From Acidimicrobiaceae bacterium (GTDB taxonomy: Bacteria; Actinomycetota; Acidimicrobiia; Acidimicrobiales; RAAP-2): DNA of 6,418 nucleotides. This document shows, one piece after another, positions 6,152 to 6,418 of this stretch (positions are counted from its first letter, which is position 1; each line of letters begins with the position of its first letter). The position numbers and the translations under genes are program-made. The notes under the pieces are model-generated. The model was not told the origin of the DNA, ran no database searches, and saw nothing but the letters and a program-made list of their open reading frames with translations. Location of the stretch: NCBI GenBank assembly GCA_003151555.1, contig PLXU01000099.1:3166-9583 (forward strand), read 5' to 3'.

Positions 6152-6202
6152 CGCGACCCAGAGCGTTCAATCGTCCCGGTTTCACGTGCATGACTGGTCG
6201 CG
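6152..6202. repeat. long-looped inverted repeat
   Basis: CGCGACC (6152-6158) is the exact reverse complement of GGTCGCG (6196-6202). Allowing one bulged C, the stem extends by CAG/CTG to nine pairs around a loop of 32 bases. No T-run follows, so it is not an obvious terminator; it could be a regulator site or RNA structure between the sedolisin and the pilin-like gene. Confidence 0.3.
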
Positions 6203-6295
6203 ACGCCCAATCCTGGACCGCGGCCCCGCCGGGAGTTAGCCTGCTCACCATCAGGCAGTCCCAAGAGCCCGAGGAGCGAACCTTGTTGCGAGGTC

Positions 6296-6302
6296 GGAAA
6301 GG
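6296..6302 (+). promoter_or_regulatory. ribosome binding site of the pilin-like gene
   Basis: GGAAAGG lies 6 bases before GTG 6309-6311. This supports a real start at that GTG, since the frame is otherwise open further upstream without another well-placed start. Confidence 0.6.
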
Positions 6303-6308
6303 CGAAGC

Positions 6309-6418
6309 GTGAAGAGCCAGCGTCGAATCGCGGAACTGCACTCCCAGGGCCACTCCACGGAAGGCGGCTTCGCCCTGTTGGGCACCTTGGCCGTCGTCAT
6401 CATTCTCGGCGTGATGGT
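6309..6418 (+). CDS. prepilin/pseudopilin-like membrane protein, 5' part only
   Basis: The first 36 codons of a gene cut by the right edge, starting with GTG behind a good ribosome binding site. The peptide begins MKSQRRIAELHSQGHSTEGG and continues FALLGTLAVVIILGVM. A basic, polar leader of about 20 residues, then G-F and an unbroken hydrophobic helix, is the pattern recognised by prepilin peptidases, which would cut after G20 and leave F21 as the methylated first residue. Pilins and pseudopilins build type IV pili, competence or type II secretion fibres. The usual Glu at mature position 5 is Gly (G25), so it may be a minor pilin-like protein, or simply a protein with a single N-terminal membrane anchor. 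The visible length is too short to separate these. Confidence 0.5.
   Translation, partial: MKSQRRIAELHSQGHSTEGGFALLGTLAVVIILGVM

Larger units (their letters stand above)
6121..6308. other. intergenic region after the sedolisin gene
   Basis: No gene is supported here. It contains the inverted repeat listed separately and the start signals of the pilin-like gene at its right end. Minus-strand open frames across it (to 6264 and 6353) are in the shadow of the sedolisin 3' end and show no family. Confidence 0.5.

Overview
The window looks like chromosome from a high-GC Gram-positive bacterium, most likely an actinobacterium. An Acidimicrobiia-like lineage is possible, but this is inference from GC-rich codon choice, frequent GTG starts, Sec-type exported proteins and family mix; there is no rRNA or other phylogenetic marker. 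Three complete protein units, one toxin-antitoxin pair and one gene cut by the right edge are visible.

Left part (1-1133): a short gene-poor stretch contains a degenerate tRNA-shaped sequence on the + strand (84-154) followed directly by a perfect 14-bp palindrome (155-168). Next, on the minus strand, lies a type II toxin-antitoxin operon: a Phd/YefM-type antitoxin (599-853) overlapping a PIN-domain VapC-type ribonuclease (193-606) by 8 bases. Overlapping inverted repeats just upstream of the antitoxin (862-891) are a good candidate autoregulatory operator. A 280-bp AT-richer intergenic stretch separates this accessory module from the next gene.

Central part (1134-4531, minus strand): a secreted, LolA/LppX-LprAFG-like protein (3803-4531) lies upstream of a large two-domain FtsX/MacB-type ABC transporter permease (1134-3653). 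They read in the same direction, 149 bp apart. No ABC ATPase is in the window, so the permease must use a subunit encoded elsewhere. The pairing of a lipid-carrier-like fold with an extrusion-type permease suggests an envelope trafficking function, but that is inference.

Right part (4532-6418, plus strand): a 218-bp divergent intergenic region leads into a secreted sedolisin-like serine-carboxyl peptidase (family S53; 4750-6120). Its Glu/Asp/Ser active-site motifs and C-terminal Ca-site region are visible, but it lacks the usual long N-terminal propeptide. After a 188-bp intergenic stretch with a long-looped inverted repeat, a GTG-started gene with a good ribosome binding site begins at 6309. 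Its N-terminus resembles a type IV prepilin/pseudopilin leader, and it runs off the right edge.

Together the right two thirds is an envelope/secretion neighbourhood (exported carrier-like protein, membrane permease, secreted protease, pilin-like protein), with a mobile-type toxin-antitoxin island and a tRNA-like relic on its left. No CRISPR array, intact insertion sequence, intact tRNA, rRNA or riboswitch was recognised.
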